64,000 nucleotides of DNA from JBDTSW01 sp963797835 (lineage in GTDB: Bacteria > Actinomycetota > Thermoleophilia > Solirubrobacterales > 70-9): the NCBI GenBank assembly GCA_963797835.1, contig CAWCRN010000003.1, positions 28,574 to 92,573 of the forward strand. The letters run 5' to 3'. The translations under genes were made by a program, and so were the position numbers. The stretch's first letter is position 1, and the number at the start of each line of letters is the position of its first letter. Of the stretch, positions 26,789-36,333 are shown piece after piece. A model generated the notes under the pieces. The model was not told the DNA's origin. It did no database searches and saw nothing but the letters and a program-made list of their open reading frames with translations.

Positions 26789-28945
26789 ATGTCATCGCTC
26801 ACCCGCTGGGTCCTCGCCCACAAGCGCACCGTCGTCATCTCCTGGATCATGCTCACGATCGCCGGGATGGCCGCCGCCGGCCCCGCCTCCGACGCGCTCG
26901 AGGCCGAGTTCTCGGTCCCCGACAAGGAGGGCTGGGAGACCAACGTCGCGATCGCGGAGCGCTATCAGGGGACCGGCGGCGACACCGCGCCGCTGATCCC
27001 GGTCGTGACCCTGCCCGAGGGCGAGTCGGTCGACTCGCCGGCGGTCCGCTCCGACCTCGAGGCGCTCGACGAGCGCCTGGCGCAGAACCTTCCCGCGGCC
27101 CGGATCGCGTCCTACGCCTCCACCGGCGACGACGCCTTCGTCTCCAAGGACGGATCCACGACCTTCGCGCTCGTCTACCCGCAGCCGGACCCGAACTCCG
27201 CCTTCGGCGAGAACCCCGCGGCCGAGGAGGCTGCGAGCGCGGCGCTCGCGGACGTTACCGTCGCCGGTGAGCAGGTGAAGCTGACCGGGTTCGACGCCCT
27301 GTTCGAGGACTCCGGCGCCGACAGCGAGGGCCCCGGCGTCCTGGTAGAGGCGCTGCTGGGCGGTGTGGGCGCGCTGGCCGTGCTGGCCTTCGTCTTCGCG
27401 TCGTTCCTGGCGCTCGTGCCGATCCTGATGGCGGTCGTCTCGATCATGACCACCTTCCTGCTCCTCCTCGTCCTGACCGAGCTGACCACCGTCTCGCCGA
27501 TCGTGCAGTTCCTGATCGCCCTGCTGGGCCTGGGGATCGCGATCGACTACTCGCTGATCGTCGTCTCGCGCTGGCGTGAGGAGCGCACCCACGGGCATTC
27601 GGGCGAGGAGGCCGTCCAGCGTGCGATGGAGACGGCCGGGCGCGCCGTCGTGTTCAGCGGGATCACGGTCGCGATCGGCCTGCTGGCCCTGATCGCGCTG
27701 CCGCTGCCGTTCCTGCGCTCGATGGGGTACGGCGGGATGCTGATCCCGCTCGTCTCGACCCTGGCGGCGATCACCCTGCTGCCGGTGGTTCTCGCGAAGG
27801 CGGGGGCGCGCCTCGACTGGCCCCACCGGCGCACCGACGACAAGGCCAGCCGCGCCTGGACCCGCTGGGCCGAGGCTGTCGCGCGGCGGCGCTGGCTGGC
27901 CGCCGGCGCCGGGATGGCCGTGGTCCTCGCGCTGGTTCTGGCCGCGACCAACCTCCAGCTCGGCGCCTCCGACGCCGACACCGTCACTAGCTCAGGCGAG
28001 TCCTACGAGGGCCTGGTGGCCCTCGAGGACGCCGGGATCGGCGAGGGCTCGCTGCTCCCGCACGAGATCCTGATCGAGCGCGACACCGACCCGGAGCAGG
28101 TGGCGGCCGACCTCAACGAGGTCGAGGGCATCCACGGCGCCGTCGCCCCAGAGGACGAATCGTGGCGCCGCGACGGGACCGCCGTCGTCGAGGCGATCCC
28201 GATCCCCGACTCCGGCTCCGACGCGGGCGAGGCGACGCTCGATGCTGTGCGCGACACCGCGCACGCGGCCGGATCCGACGTCCGGGTCGGCGGCCAGCCC
28301 GCGGCCAACGACGACTTCATCGACGCGGTCTACGGCAGCTTCCCGCTGATGGTCGCGCTGATCACGATCACCACCTTCATCCTGCTGGCGCGGGCCTTCC
28401 GCTCGCTGCTCCTGCCGGCGAAGGCGATCGTCCTCAACGTGCTCAGCGTCGCCGCCGCCTGGGGCGTGCTGGTGCTGGTCTGGCAGGAGGGCTTCGGCTC
28501 CGAGCTGATCTGGGGCATCGAGGCGACGGGCTCGATCCCGTCGTGGATGCCGCTCATGATCTTCGCCTTCCTGTTCGGCCTCTCGATGGACTACGAGGTC
28601 TTCATCCTCTCCCGGATGCGGGAGGAGTACGACCGAACCGGCTCGACCGACACGGCGGTCATCCAGGGCATCGGCCGCACCGGCCGCCTGGTCACCAGCG
28701 CCGCGCTGATCATGTTCCTGTCCTTCGTCGCGTTGGCGTCGAGCCCGGGCACGGACCTGAAGATGTTCGCGACCGGCCTGGGCGCGGGGATCCTGCTCGA
28801 CGCGACCGTAATCCGGGCCCTGATCGTGCCCGCTGTGATGTCCCTGATGGGCCGCTGGAACTGGTGGCTGCCCCCGGGCCCGGCGAAGCTGCTGCGGGTG
28901 AAGCCGTCGGCGCTGCGCCCGGCGGGCGCCGAGGCGGACGGTTGA
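26789..28945 (+). CDS. MMPL family RND-type exporter
   Basis: 718 residues with two MMPL repeats, each a transmembrane helix, an extracytoplasmic domain and ~5 helices. The membrane Asp-Tyr pairs are present: GLGIAIDYSLIVVSRWREER in the first half and FGLSMDYEVFILSRMREEY in the second. These proton-driven exporters move lipids or hydrophobic compounds. GGAGG is 8 nt ahead of ATG. Flanked by two-component systems on both sides. Followed by a strong hairpin. Confidence 0.9.
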   Translation: MSSLTRWVLAHKRTVVISWIMLTIAGMAAAGPASDALEAEFSVPDKEGWETNVAIAERYQGTGGDTAPLIPVVTLPEGESVDSPAVRSDLEALDERLAQNLPAARIASYASTGDDAFVSKDGSTTFALVYPQPDPNSAFGENPAAEEAASAALADVTVAGEQVKLTGFDALFEDSGADSEGPGVLVEALLGGVGALAVLAFVFASFLALVPILMAVVSIMTTFLLLLVLTELTTVSPIVQFLIALLGLGIAIDYSLIVVSRWREERTHGHSGEEAVQRAMETAGRAVVFSGITVAIGLLALIALPLPFLRSMGYGGMLIPLVSTLAAITLLPVVLAKAGARLDWPHRRTDDKASRAWTRWAEAVARRRWLAAGAGMAVVLALVLAATNLQLGASDADTVTSSGESYEGLVALEDAGIGEGSLLPHEILIERDTDPEQVAADLNEVEGIHGAVAPEDESWRRDGTAVVEAIPIPDSGSDAGEATLDAVRDTAHAAGSDVRVGGQPAANDDFIDAVYGSFPLMVALITITTFILLARAFRSLLLPAKAIVLNVLSVAAAWGVLVLVWQEGFGSELIWGIEATGSIPSWMPLMIFAFLFGLSMDYEVFILSRMREEYDRTGSTDTAVIQGIGRTGRLVTSAALIMFLSFVALASSPGTDLKMFATGLGAGILLDATVIRALIVPAVMSLMGRWNWWLPPGPAKLLRVKPSALRPAGAEADG

Positions 28946-28949
28946 GCGC

Positions 28950-28982
28950 AGCCGCGGCGGGCTTCTTCGCGCCGCCGCGGCT
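28950..28982. terminator. Hairpin between mmpL and convergent kinase
   Basis: Eleven-base arms AGCCGCGGCGG (28950-28960) and CCGCCGCGGCT (28972-28982) around an 11-nt loop. The right arm overlaps the kinase stop codon, so it probably serves both genes. Confidence 0.7.
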
Positions 28983-30724
28983 ACGCGCAGGGGATGCTGG
29001 CCCGCACGGTGGTGCCGCGCCCGCGCTGGGAATCAACCTCGAGGTTGCCCTCGAGCGCTGCGACCCGGTCCAGCAGCCCGCGAAGGCCGGTTCCCCGCTC
29101 GGGATCGGCGCCGCCGATGCCGTCGTCGGAGACCTCGACCACGATGCGCCCGTCGTCGCGCCTCACGTTGACGTTCGCGTGGCTCGCCCGCGAGTACTTG
29201 GCGACGTTCGTGAGCGCCTCGGCCACGACGAAGTAAGCGGCCGACTCGACCCCCTCGGGCAGGCGTTCGCCGGTCGCGGCGTCGAGCTCGACCGGTAGCG
29301 GTGCACGCTTCGCGAGCGCAAGCAGTGCGGCGTCGAGGCCGCGATCCGAGAGCACCGACGGGTGGAGGCCGCTCGCGAGCTCGCGGAGCTCCTCGAGCGC
29401 CTGGTTCAGCTCGGCGCGCGCGGACTCCAGCTCCCGCGCCGCGTCGGAATCGGCGTCGAGGTCCGAGCGGACCATGCGCAGTCGCAGCGCGAGCGATACC
29501 AGGCGCTGCTGCGGCGCCATCGTGGAGGTCGCGCTCCAGCCGGCGCCGGGCCGCGTCGCTCGACTCCACGATCCGGGCGCGGGAGGCGCTCAGCTCCACG
29601 ACCTTCGCGCGCAGCTCGCCGCCCAGCCTCTCGTTCTCGAGCGCGAGCTGCGTGGCCGCGCCGACCGCCCGGACCAGCTCGCGCTGGTCCTCGAGGGTGG
29701 CGTCGTGGATCACCACCGCCACGCGCTCACCGCCGTGCTCGAGCGGCGTGGCGGCTCGGCCCGACCCGGCTGGCGGAAGCTCCACCGGCCTGCCCTCCGC
29801 ATCGACGTACCCTCCGCCGGGCAACGGGTAGGCCAGCTCCAGCGAGGTGTCCTCGAGCGCCTCGGCGAGGGCGTGGGCCATGTCACTCTGGCCCGCGCTG
29901 GCGTCCCCGAGGCGCGCCACCACCTCGCTCAGGGCCGTTGCCTCGACGACCCGGGTGCGCACCAGCCCGGCCCAGAAGGCGAACGGCACGGTGGCCAGGA
30001 CCACGATCCGCGCCTCCTCGAGCCGCTCGATCAGCGCCTCGTCCATGCCGGCCAGCAGGGCCGCGTACCAGGCGCCGAGGAGCGCCATCACGAGCCCGCC
30101 TGTGATCAGCACAGGGGCGAGTGCTCGGCGCTGCGACCCCCGCGCCGCGCGCCAGCGCCGCACCAGCACCACCGCGAGTGCCGCCAGCAGGACCAGCCCG
30201 AGCCAGTAGCGAAAGCGGCTGACGTCCGCTGACACCTCGGGGTCGCCCACGATCAAGAGCGGGTTCTCCGGCAGCCCCATCGCGGCCGTGTCGATGAACA
30301 GCACGGTCTGCAGCGGGTGGATGACCGCGGCGCTCAGGTAGGTCGCCACCACGAGGCCGCGCTCGAGGTTGCTGCGCAGGATCCCGCTCGGGAAGGCGAG
30401 CAGCAGGTGGTAGAGCAGGGCCCACTGGAGGGCGATCGTCAGCAGGCCGGTGATGAAGATCCACGGCTCGGTCGAGACCCGAAGCGCCGCCAGGCAAGCG
30501 CTGAAGCCGACCGCTGTCATCAGCGCGCCGACGCGGTTCTCGGGGCGGCGCAGCCAGACGAGGATGCCGGTCCCGATGAACGCCCAGCCGGTCAGCGGGC
30601 CGAAGACGGCGATCAGCCAACGCTGGTGGCCGCCCTCGTTCGCCAGCGCCAGCGCCAGCGGCACCGCGCCGGCCATGAAGCCAACCGCCGCGAGGGCGAT
30701 CAAAGCTCGCCGCAATCCGCTCAT
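28981..30724 (-). CDS. HisKA_3 sensor histidine kinase (frameshift near 29515)
   Basis: About 580 residues. Same architecture as the kinase at 24-25.7 kb: membrane sensor (LIALAAVGFMAGAVPLALAL ... HLLLAFPSGILRSNLERGLV-type), linker with GGGYVDAEGRPVELP, H-box AARRRLERDLHDGA, HATPase EALTNVAKYSRAS and GTGLRGLLDRV. An extra C in the H-box codons (GGCGCCGCAG for GGCGCGCAG) splits the frame exactly after LHDGA; correction gives LHDGAQQRLVSLAL. No response regulator is adjacent. Start ATG 30724 with an ACAATT -10-like element ~9 nt before. Confidence 0.82.
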
Positions 30725-30985
30725 CGCGGGTTCAATTGTGGCGCTTTTGCGCGCCGCGGCGGCCCACCGATGAATTTCGGGAACGGGGCCGGTCTATAGG
30801 GGCGAGATCGTTATCTTGCAGACGGCGCCGTCCCGCGCCCAACCCCCGAATCCGGCGCTCACGCCGCCGGCACGAGCGGGGGCAAAGGGGGCCCGAGCCC
30901 TCGGGACGCCGGTCAGAAGTTGCCCTTTCCGGCGGGGCGTCGTGAGCGTGAGTCGCGGTGCCGCCGCCCTCGAGAGGAGCACCAG

Positions 30986-31660
30986 ATGACCACGCAGAGA
31001 TCGTTCAAGCGCCTCGTCCGGGCGCGGATGGAGAAGACCGGCGAGAGCTACACGGCGGCGCGCGCGTCGCTCTTGGCCGCGGCGGAGCCGAAGGCGGCCG
31101 AGGGCGTCGCCCTCCCCGTGTCCGACGAGGTGATCGCCCGCCGCACGGGGCGCAGCTGGGAGGAGTGGTTCGACCTGCTCGACGAGTGGGGCGCGCTCGA
31201 GCGCCCGCACCCGGAGATCGCCACCTGGCTTCGCGAGGAGCAGGAGATCGACGGCTGGTCGGCCCAGTCGGTGACGGTCGGCTACGAGCGCGCCCGGGCC
31301 GGGCGCGCCGTGGGCGAGCACGCCGACGGCTTCGCCATCACGGCCCAGAAGACGGTGGGCGCACCGGTCGACCGTCTCTTCGACGCGTTCGTCGACGAGA
31401 CGCTGCGCGAGCGCTGGCTGCCCGACGGCAAGCTCCGCGAGCGAACCTCCACCAAGCCGAGGTCGGCCCGGTTCGACTGGGGTGATGGGCCGACGCGGGT
31501 GATCGTCGGGTTCGAGGCGAAGGGCGAGGACAGGAGCACGGTCGCGCTCGCGCACGAGCGGCTTGCCGACGCCGCGGAGGCCGACCGGATGAAGGCGTAC
31601 TGGCGCGAGCGCGTGGCCGCGCTCAAGCCGCTGCTCGAGGGAGGTGAGAACGATGCCTGA
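30986..31660 (+). CDS. DUF4287 plus SRPBCC/AHSA1 domain protein
   Basis: 224 residues. N-terminal DUF4287 (SFKRLVRARMEKTGESYTAA and GRSWEEWFDLLDEWGALERPH) followed by a START/AHSA1-like SRPBCC domain (AQKTVGAPVDRLFDAFVDE, RERWLPDGKLRERTSTKPRS). Such proteins bind small hydrophobic ligands; role unknown. GAGAGGAG precedes ATG 30986. It overlaps the next gene by 8 bp. The ~260 bp upstream to the divergent kinase contain no gene. Confidence 0.82.
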   Translation: MTTQRSFKRLVRARMEKTGESYTAARASLLAAAEPKAAEGVALPVSDEVIARRTGRSWEEWFDLLDEWGALERPHPEIATWLREEQEIDGWSAQSVTVGYERARAGRAVGEHADGFAITAQKTVGAPVDRLFDAFVDETLRERWLPDGKLRERTSTKPRSARFDWGDGPTRVIVGFEAKGEDRSTVALAHERLADAAEADRMKAYWRERVAALKPLLEGGENDA

Positions 31661-32045
31661 CGTCGAAGTCCTGGCTGTCCTCGCCGCGACGGTTGCGGCA
31701 TTCGTCCTGGGCGGGGCCTACTACGCCGTTCTCGGCGAGCAGCTCGCCACGGTCAGCGAGGCCGCCGCCGCAGGCGAGCAGGCGCCGCCGTGGGTGCTCG
31801 GGGTCGAGCTCCTGCGCTGCCTGGTCCTGGCGGCGGTGGTGGCCGGCCTCGCCTCGCAGGGCGAGATCGACGAGGTCGCCGGCGGGCTGGCCCTCGGGCT
31901 CGCGCTGTGGGTCGGGTTCCCGGCCGTGTTGTGGACGGGCGCGGTGATCCACGAGAACGCGCCGCTCAAGCTCGCGGCGATCCACGCCGGCGACTGGCTC
32001 GTGAAGCTGCTCGCCGTCGCGGTGATCGTGGCCGTCTTGCAGTGA
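31653..32045 (+). CDS. DUF1761 family membrane protein
   Basis: 130 residues, four hydrophobic helices: VLAVLAATVAAFVLGGAYYA, LLRCLVLAAVVAGLAS, LALGLALWVGFPAVLWTGAV, and LVKLLAVAVIVAVLQ. The HENAPLKLAAIHAGDWLVK motif is typical of DUF1761. Function unknown. ATG 31653 lies inside the 3' end of the SRPBCC gene (8-bp overlap), indicating an operon. Confidence 0.8.
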   Translation: MPDVEVLAVLAATVAAFVLGGAYYAVLGEQLATVSEAAAAGEQAPPWVLGVELLRCLVLAAVVAGLASQGEIDEVAGGLALGLALWVGFPAVLWTGAVIHENAPLKLAAIHAGDWLVKLLAVAVIVAVLQ

Positions 32046-32049
32046 GCAG

Positions 32050-32502
32050 CTACAGCGCCTTGCGCAGGTAGACGAGGTAGCCCTCGCCGGGAGGGCGGCG
32101 GTCGAACTCGACGTAGCCGATCCGCTCGTAGAGCTCCAGGTTCTCCGACATCAGCTCGTGCGTCATGAGGTAGATGGAGTCGAACCCTGCGCTCCGGGCC
32201 TCGGCCTCGGCGTACTCGAGTAGGGCCCTCCCCACCCCGCTCCCCTGATGCGCGGGATCGACGGCGACGTTGTCGACGAAGAACCCCTCGTCGTCGGTGC
32301 CGAGGACGAGCAGGCCGGCGACCGCGCCGCCGCGCTCGGCGACCGTGACCCGCTGGGTGCGAACGACCTCGGCGTAGTCGTCGGTGAGCGGCCGCGGCGG
32401 GCCGCCGATCCGTTCGACGTAGTGCCCGTATCCCGCCTGGACCAGCTCGGTCAGCCGGGGCACGTCCGCCGCGGTGGCGGGCCGAAGCGACACGGCGCTC
32501 AT
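32050..32502 (-). CDS. GNAT family N-acetyltransferase
   Basis: 150 residues. Acetyl-CoA binding motif A is FVDNVAVDPAHQGSGVGRALLEYAE (QGSGVG pyrophosphate loop), and the C-terminal NLELYERIGYVEF strand is motif B. Substrate unknown. Its ATG overlaps the ECF42 stop (ATGA), so it is the last gene of the YCII-ECF42 group. Ends 4 bp from the convergent DUF1761 gene. Confidence 0.88.
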   Translation of the reverse strand: MSAVSLRPATAADVPRLTELVQAGYGHYVERIGGPPRPLTDDYAEVVRTQRVTVAERGGAVAGLLVLGTDDEGFFVDNVAVDPAHQGSGVGRALLEYAEAEARSAGFDSIYLMTHELMSENLELYERIGYVEFDRRPPGEGYLVYLRKAL

Positions 32503-33678
32503 TCGCCCAACTCTGCCAGCCGCCGCTCGAGGAAGGCGCGCTCGGCGTCGGAGCGGACAAGCTCGATGGCCCGGCGGTAGGCCGCGCGCGCCTCGTCGCT
32601 GCGGTCGAGCCTGCGCAGCAGCTCGGCGCGGGTGGCGTGGAGGTAGTGGTAGGAGTCGAGGTCAAGGGCGTCCGCCAGGGCCAGCGCGGCCTCGGCGTCC
32701 CCGGCCTCACCGATGGCCACGGCCCGGTTCAGCTCCACGACGGGCGAGCCGGTGAGCCGGGCCAGCTCGCCGTAAAGGGCCGCGAGCTGCGGCCAGTCCT
32801 GGGGCTCGCCGGCGTGCAGGGCCGCGATCGCCGCCTGGAGCACGTAGGGGCCGCGACCGCCGAGGGCCAGCGCCCGGTCGAGCGCGGCCTTCCCCTCGGC
32901 GATCTGGCCGTGGTCCCAGAGCGAGCGGTCCTGGTCTTCGCAGGAGCACCACGGCGCCGTCGGCGAACCGCGCGTCGCGGCGTGCGTCGTTCACCAGCAT
33001 CAGGGCGAGCAGCCCGTGCACCTCGGGCTCGTCGGGCATCAGCTCGGCGAGCGCGCGGCCGAGCCGGATCGCCTCCGACGCGAGGTCGGAGCGGCCGCCA
33101 TAGCCCTCGTTGAAGATCAGGTAGACCACGGCGAGCACGGCGGCGAGCCGGTCGGGGAGCAGGTGGTCCGCCGGGACGCGGAACGGGATCCCGGCGACCT
33201 TGACCTTGTGCTTGGCCCGGACGAGCCGCTTTGCCATGGTCTCCCGCGGGACGAGGAAGGCGCCCGCGATCTCGTCGGTAGTCAGCCCGCCCAGCGTGCG
33301 GAGCGTGAGCGCGACCTGGGAGTCCAGGGCGAGCGCGGGATGGCAGCAGGTGAAGATGAGCTCCAGGCGCTCGTCGGGGATGGTGGTCTCGTCGTCGATC
33401 TCGTTCTCCATGGCCTCGGGCACGTCGAGCAGGCGGGTCTTCGCGGCGAGCGTGCGATCGCGGCGGATGCGGTCGATCGCGCGGTTGCGGGCGGTCGTGA
33501 CGAGCCAGGCGCGGGGGTTGGCCGGCGTCCCGTCATCGGGCCAGCGCTCGGCGGCGACCGTGAACGCCTCCTGAGCGGCCTCCTCGGCGAGGTCGAAGTC
33601 GCCGAGGAAGCCGATCAGGCCGGCGAGGACGCGGCCCCACTCGTCGCGGAAGACCTCTTCCAGCGCCGCGTCGGACAA
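32499..33678 (-). CDS. ECF42-group sigma factor with C-terminal TPR-like extension (frameshifted)
   Basis: About 393 residues. Sigma regions: GFLGDFDLAEEAAQEAFTVA (region 2) and LRTLGGLTTDEIAGAFLVPRETMAKRLVRAKHKV (region 4), then the long ECF42 C-terminal helical domain ending SPVVELNRAVAIGEAGDAEA ... ERAFLERRLAELGE. An extra A near 32937 breaks the frame; correction gives LLRDQDRSLWDHGQIAEG. ECF42 sigmas are classically next to YCII/DGPF genes, as here (3-nt gap), and need the C-terminal domain for activity. Confidence 0.87.
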
Positions 33679-33681
33679 CGG

Positions 33682-34041
33682 CTACCGCTCGACGATCGGA
33701 CGCACCTCGATCGCCCCGCCCAGGCGGGCGGCGGGGATGCGCGCCGCCAGCTCGATCGCGGCGTCGAGGTCGTCGGCGTCGAAGAAGAGGTAGCCGCCGA
33801 GCGCCTCCTTGGTCGCGACGAACGGGCCGTCGGTCGTCAGCGTCTCCCGGTCGGACACGCGCACGGTGGTCGCCGTCTCCGGGGCCTCCATCTGGACGCC
33901 CGGAGTGACGCCGGCCGTCTGGTTGATCGCCTGATAGTCGGCGTAGACGGCCTTCTGCTCGTCCTCCGAGAGCTGCGCCCAAGCCTCGGGGTCGTTGGGC
34001 GTCGGCGTCGAGCCCTGGTGGATCAACAGCATGTACTTCAT
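33682..34041 (-). CDS. YCII/DGPF domain protein
   Basis: 119 residues from ATG 34041 (GGAGGAACC upstream). MKYMLLIHQGSTPTPNDPEA, the TLTTDGPFVATKEALGGYLF core (DGPF motif) and an ELAARIPAARLGGAIEVRP ending. Ferredoxin-like fold of unknown activity and the standard partner and target of ECF42 sigma factors. A TGTCCA-N17-CGTC sequence upstream (about 34070-34098, minus strand) resembles the ECF42 promoter pattern but is not exact. Confidence 0.87.
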   Translation of the reverse strand: MKYMLLIHQGSTPTPNDPEAWAQLSEDEQKAVYADYQAINQTAGVTPGVQMEAPETATTVRVSDRETLTTDGPFVATKEALGGYLFFDADDLDAAIELAARIPAARLGGAIEVRPIVER

Positions 34042-34100
34042 GGTTCCTCCTTCGGGGGGATTGTCCCCTGGGAGACGAACGAGGGACGCGGAGATGGACA

Positions 34101-34126
34101 CCCCGGGCGCCGATCGGCGCCCGGGG
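34101..34126 (-). terminator. Strong GC hairpin after MFS gene
   Basis: Perfect 11-base arms (CCCCGGGCGCC and its complement) around GATC. It lies 5 nt past the MFS stop and upstream of the YCII gene, separating the two transcripts. Confidence 0.75.
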
Positions 34127-34131
34127 GCCGC

Positions 34132-35655
34132 TTATGCCGCCTCGGAGTACGCCGGCTCGACCCGGCGCATGTCGCCGACCTCGGCCTCCTGCGCGGACTC
34201 CTGGCCCGCGGGGGGCTCGGAGCGCAGGACGGTGAGGGCGATGGCGATCGCGGTCACGACGAGGCCGGCCGCGATTACGAAGGCGAGCCGGTAGCCGTCG
34301 GTGAGTGCCGAGGCGGCGGGCTCGCCGCTCTCGATGAGCGTGTCGGTGCGAGTGGTCGAGAGGGTCGCGAGGACGGCCAGCCCGAGGGCGCCGCCCACCT
34401 GGAGGCTGGTGTTGACGAGCCCCGACGCGAGACCCGCATCGGCGGGGCCGGCGCTCGACATCGCGAGCGTCGCAAGCGAGGGGAACGAGAGCCCGGCGCC
34501 GATCCCGAACAGGACCATCGACGGCAACAGGTCGGAGACGTAGGAGGCGTCGACCCCGACCCGGGAGAAGAGGACGAGGCCGGCGGCGACCAGGACGAGC
34601 CCCGGAAGCAGCGTCGCCCTCGCGCCGTAGCGCATGTTGAGGTTGGCGGAGAACCCGAGGGAGAGGACGCCGATCAGGAGCGCCACGGGCAGGAACGCGA
34701 GCCCGATCTCGAGCGCGTCGTAGCCCAGCACACGCTCCATGTAGAGGCTGCCGAGGAAGAACATCCCGAACATCCCGGCGACCATCAGCATCTGGATCAG
34801 GTTCGCGCCCGAGACGTTGTGGTTGCGGAAGATCCGAAGCGGGATCAGCGGGTTCTTCGCGGTGCTCTCGCGGGCGATGAAGGCGGCCATGAGTGCGAGC
34901 GCCGCGGCGCCGAAGCCCAGCGTCTGCGCCGAGCCCCAGCCGACCTCGGCGGCCTCGACGATCGTGTAGACCAGGAGCATCAGCGAGCCGGTGACCAGCA
35001 CCGCGCCCAGGACGTCGGCGCCGTGGCCGAAGCCAATCCCGCGGTCGCGGGCGATCAGCCGCAGCGCCAGGAGCGCAGTGAGGAAACCGATCGGCAGGTT
35101 GACAAAGAAGATCCAGTGCCAGTTGATCGCCTCCGTGAGGACACCACCGGCCAGGAGCCCGATCGAGGCACCGGCGGAGGCGACGAAGCTGTAGACGCCG
35201 ATCGCCTTCGCCTGCTCGCGCGGCTCGGGGAACATCGTCACGATCATCCCGAGGATGACCGCCGAGGTGAGCGCGCCGCCGGCGCCCTGGATGAAGCGGG
35301 CCGCGATCAGCACTTCCTGGCTCTGCGCGAGCGCGCACGCCAGAGACGCCGCGACGAACACGCCCAGGCCGGCGAGGAAGACGCCCCGGCGGCTGATCAG
35401 GTCGCCGAGGCGCCCGGCGAGTAGCAACAGGCCGCCGAAGGGGATCAGGTAGGCGTTGACGACCCAGGCGAGGTTCGACTGGGAGAAGCCCAGGTCGGCC
35501 TGGATCGACGGGAGGGCGACGTTCACGATCGTCGCGTCCAGCACGATCATCAGCATCCCGACGCAGAGCACGTAGAGCGCGATCCAGCGGGTGCGGTCGG
35601 TGTCGGCCGCCGCCGGCTGGCCGAGTTGGGCGAGCGATCCGGGGGCGTCGGTCAT
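34132..35655 (-). CDS. MFS multidrug transporter, DHA2 (EmrB/QacA) family
   Basis: 507 residues, about 14 helices. MLMIVLDATIVNVALPSIQ (DHA2 helix 1), LAGRLGDLISRRGVFLAG (motif A), and GLLAGGVLTEAINWHWIFF (motif C region). Distinct from the pump at 15.5 kb. It follows a small gene by 2 nt. The ArsR-type regulator is encoded divergently, with twin palindromic operators between them, so it is the likely target of that repressor. Confidence 0.9.
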   Translation of the reverse strand: MTDAPGSLAQLGQPAAADTDRTRWIALYVLCVGMLMIVLDATIVNVALPSIQADLGFSQSNLAWVVNAYLIPFGGLLLLAGRLGDLISRRGVFLAGLGVFVAASLACALAQSQEVLIAARFIQGAGGALTSAVILGMIVTMFPEPREQAKAIGVYSFVASAGASIGLLAGGVLTEAINWHWIFFVNLPIGFLTALLALRLIARDRGIGFGHGADVLGAVLVTGSLMLLVYTIVEAAEVGWGSAQTLGFGAAALALMAAFIARESTAKNPLIPLRIFRNHNVSGANLIQMLMVAGMFGMFFLGSLYMERVLGYDALEIGLAFLPVALLIGVLSLGFSANLNMRYGARATLLPGLVLVAAGLVLFSRVGVDASYVSDLLPSMVLFGIGAGLSFPSLATLAMSSAGPADAGLASGLVNTSLQVGGALGLAVLATLSTTRTDTLIESGEPAASALTDGYRLAFVIAAGLVVTAIAIALTVLRSEPPAGQESAQEAEVGDMRRVEPAYSEAA

Positions 35656-35657
35656 GG

Positions 35658-35855
35658 CTATGCCAGGGTCTCAGCGAGCTCGCGCGCCCGAAATGGGGCT
35701 GCCCCGCTTCCTTCGGTTCGGTTAACCGGCCGACCGTGCCCGTGGCGGCCGGAGAGCTCGAGCAGATAGCGGGCGACGAGCGCGTCGGCGCTCCGCCGGG
35801 CCCGCAGCCTGCGGACGGCGTCGGTCTGAGTGGTGGTGTGGGTGGGGTGTTTCAA
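35658..35855 (-). CDS. Small basic protein preceding MFS pump
   Basis: 65 residues from TTG 35855 (CGGAG 5 nt upstream). MKHPTHTTTQTDAVRRLRAR, then RRSADALVARYLLELSGRHG; hydrophilic, helical. It ends 2 nt before the MFS start, so translation is probably coupled. Function unknown; it could be only a leader ORF. Confidence 0.45.
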   Translation of the reverse strand: MKHPTHTTTQTDAVRRLRARRSADALVARYLLELSGRHGHGRPVNRTEGSGAAPFRARELAETLA

Positions 35856-35877
35856 GGTGACTCCGATGGATGACGTA

Positions 35878-35923
35878 GTACGATGATTGCCGTACCTTAG
35901 CAGAAGTACGATGATCGTCGTAC
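35878..35923. promoter_or_regulatory. Twin palindromic operators between ArsR regulator and MFS operon
   Basis: GTACGATGATTGCCGTAC (35878-35895) and GTACGATGATCGTCGTAC (35906-35923) have dyad arms GTACG(A)/(T)CGTAC and centres 28 bp apart. They lie in the divergent promoter region. Confidence 0.7.
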
Positions 35924-35962
35924 AAAGGCTCCGAGAAGGGCCTGGAATCAGGAGCACTGCCG

Positions 35963-36298
35963 ATGCCGAGCGCAACGACCACAACCAGCGAGGCGGACAG
36001 GATCGCCCACCCCAAGCGGGGGGAGCTCGAGCTGAGCGCCGTCCTCCACGCGCTCAGCGACCCGGTGCGCCTGAAGATGGTCGCCGCCCTGGCCGACGCC
36101 GGCGGCGAATGGAGCTGCTCGAGCTTCGACGTCCCGGTGACGAAGTCCACCTGCACCCACCACTTCAAGGTCCTGCGCGAGGCAGGCGTGATCCACCAGC
36201 GCCAGCAGGGGACCTCCCGCCTCAACACGCTGCGCAGCGAGGACCTCGAGGCCCGCTTCCCGGGCCTCCTCGACTCGGTCCTCAACGCCGCGCGCTGA
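35963..36298 (+). CDS. ArsR-type winged-helix regulator
   Basis: 111 residues. Core: LSAVLHALSDPVRLKMVAAL, GEWSCSSFDVPVTKSTCTHH and HHFKVLREAGVIHQRQQGTS (recognition helix and wing). No canonical metal-binding CxC, so it probably senses something other than metals. Divergent from the MFS operon, with paired operators between. Related regulators commonly repress neighbouring efflux pumps. Confidence 0.85.
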   Translation: MPSATTTTSEADRIAHPKRGELELSAVLHALSDPVRLKMVAALADAGGEWSCSSFDVPVTKSTCTHHFKVLREAGVIHQRQQGTSRLNTLRSEDLEARFPGLLDSVLNAAR

Positions 36299-36333
36299 AG
36301 CTGGCCAGCCCCTGCGCCAGTCCACCCTGCCGA

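Noticed and set aside
33016..35424. 802-codon plus-strand frame opposite ECF42, YCII and MFS
   Set aside because: Spans three well-supported minus-strand genes; composition is typical of antisense reading.
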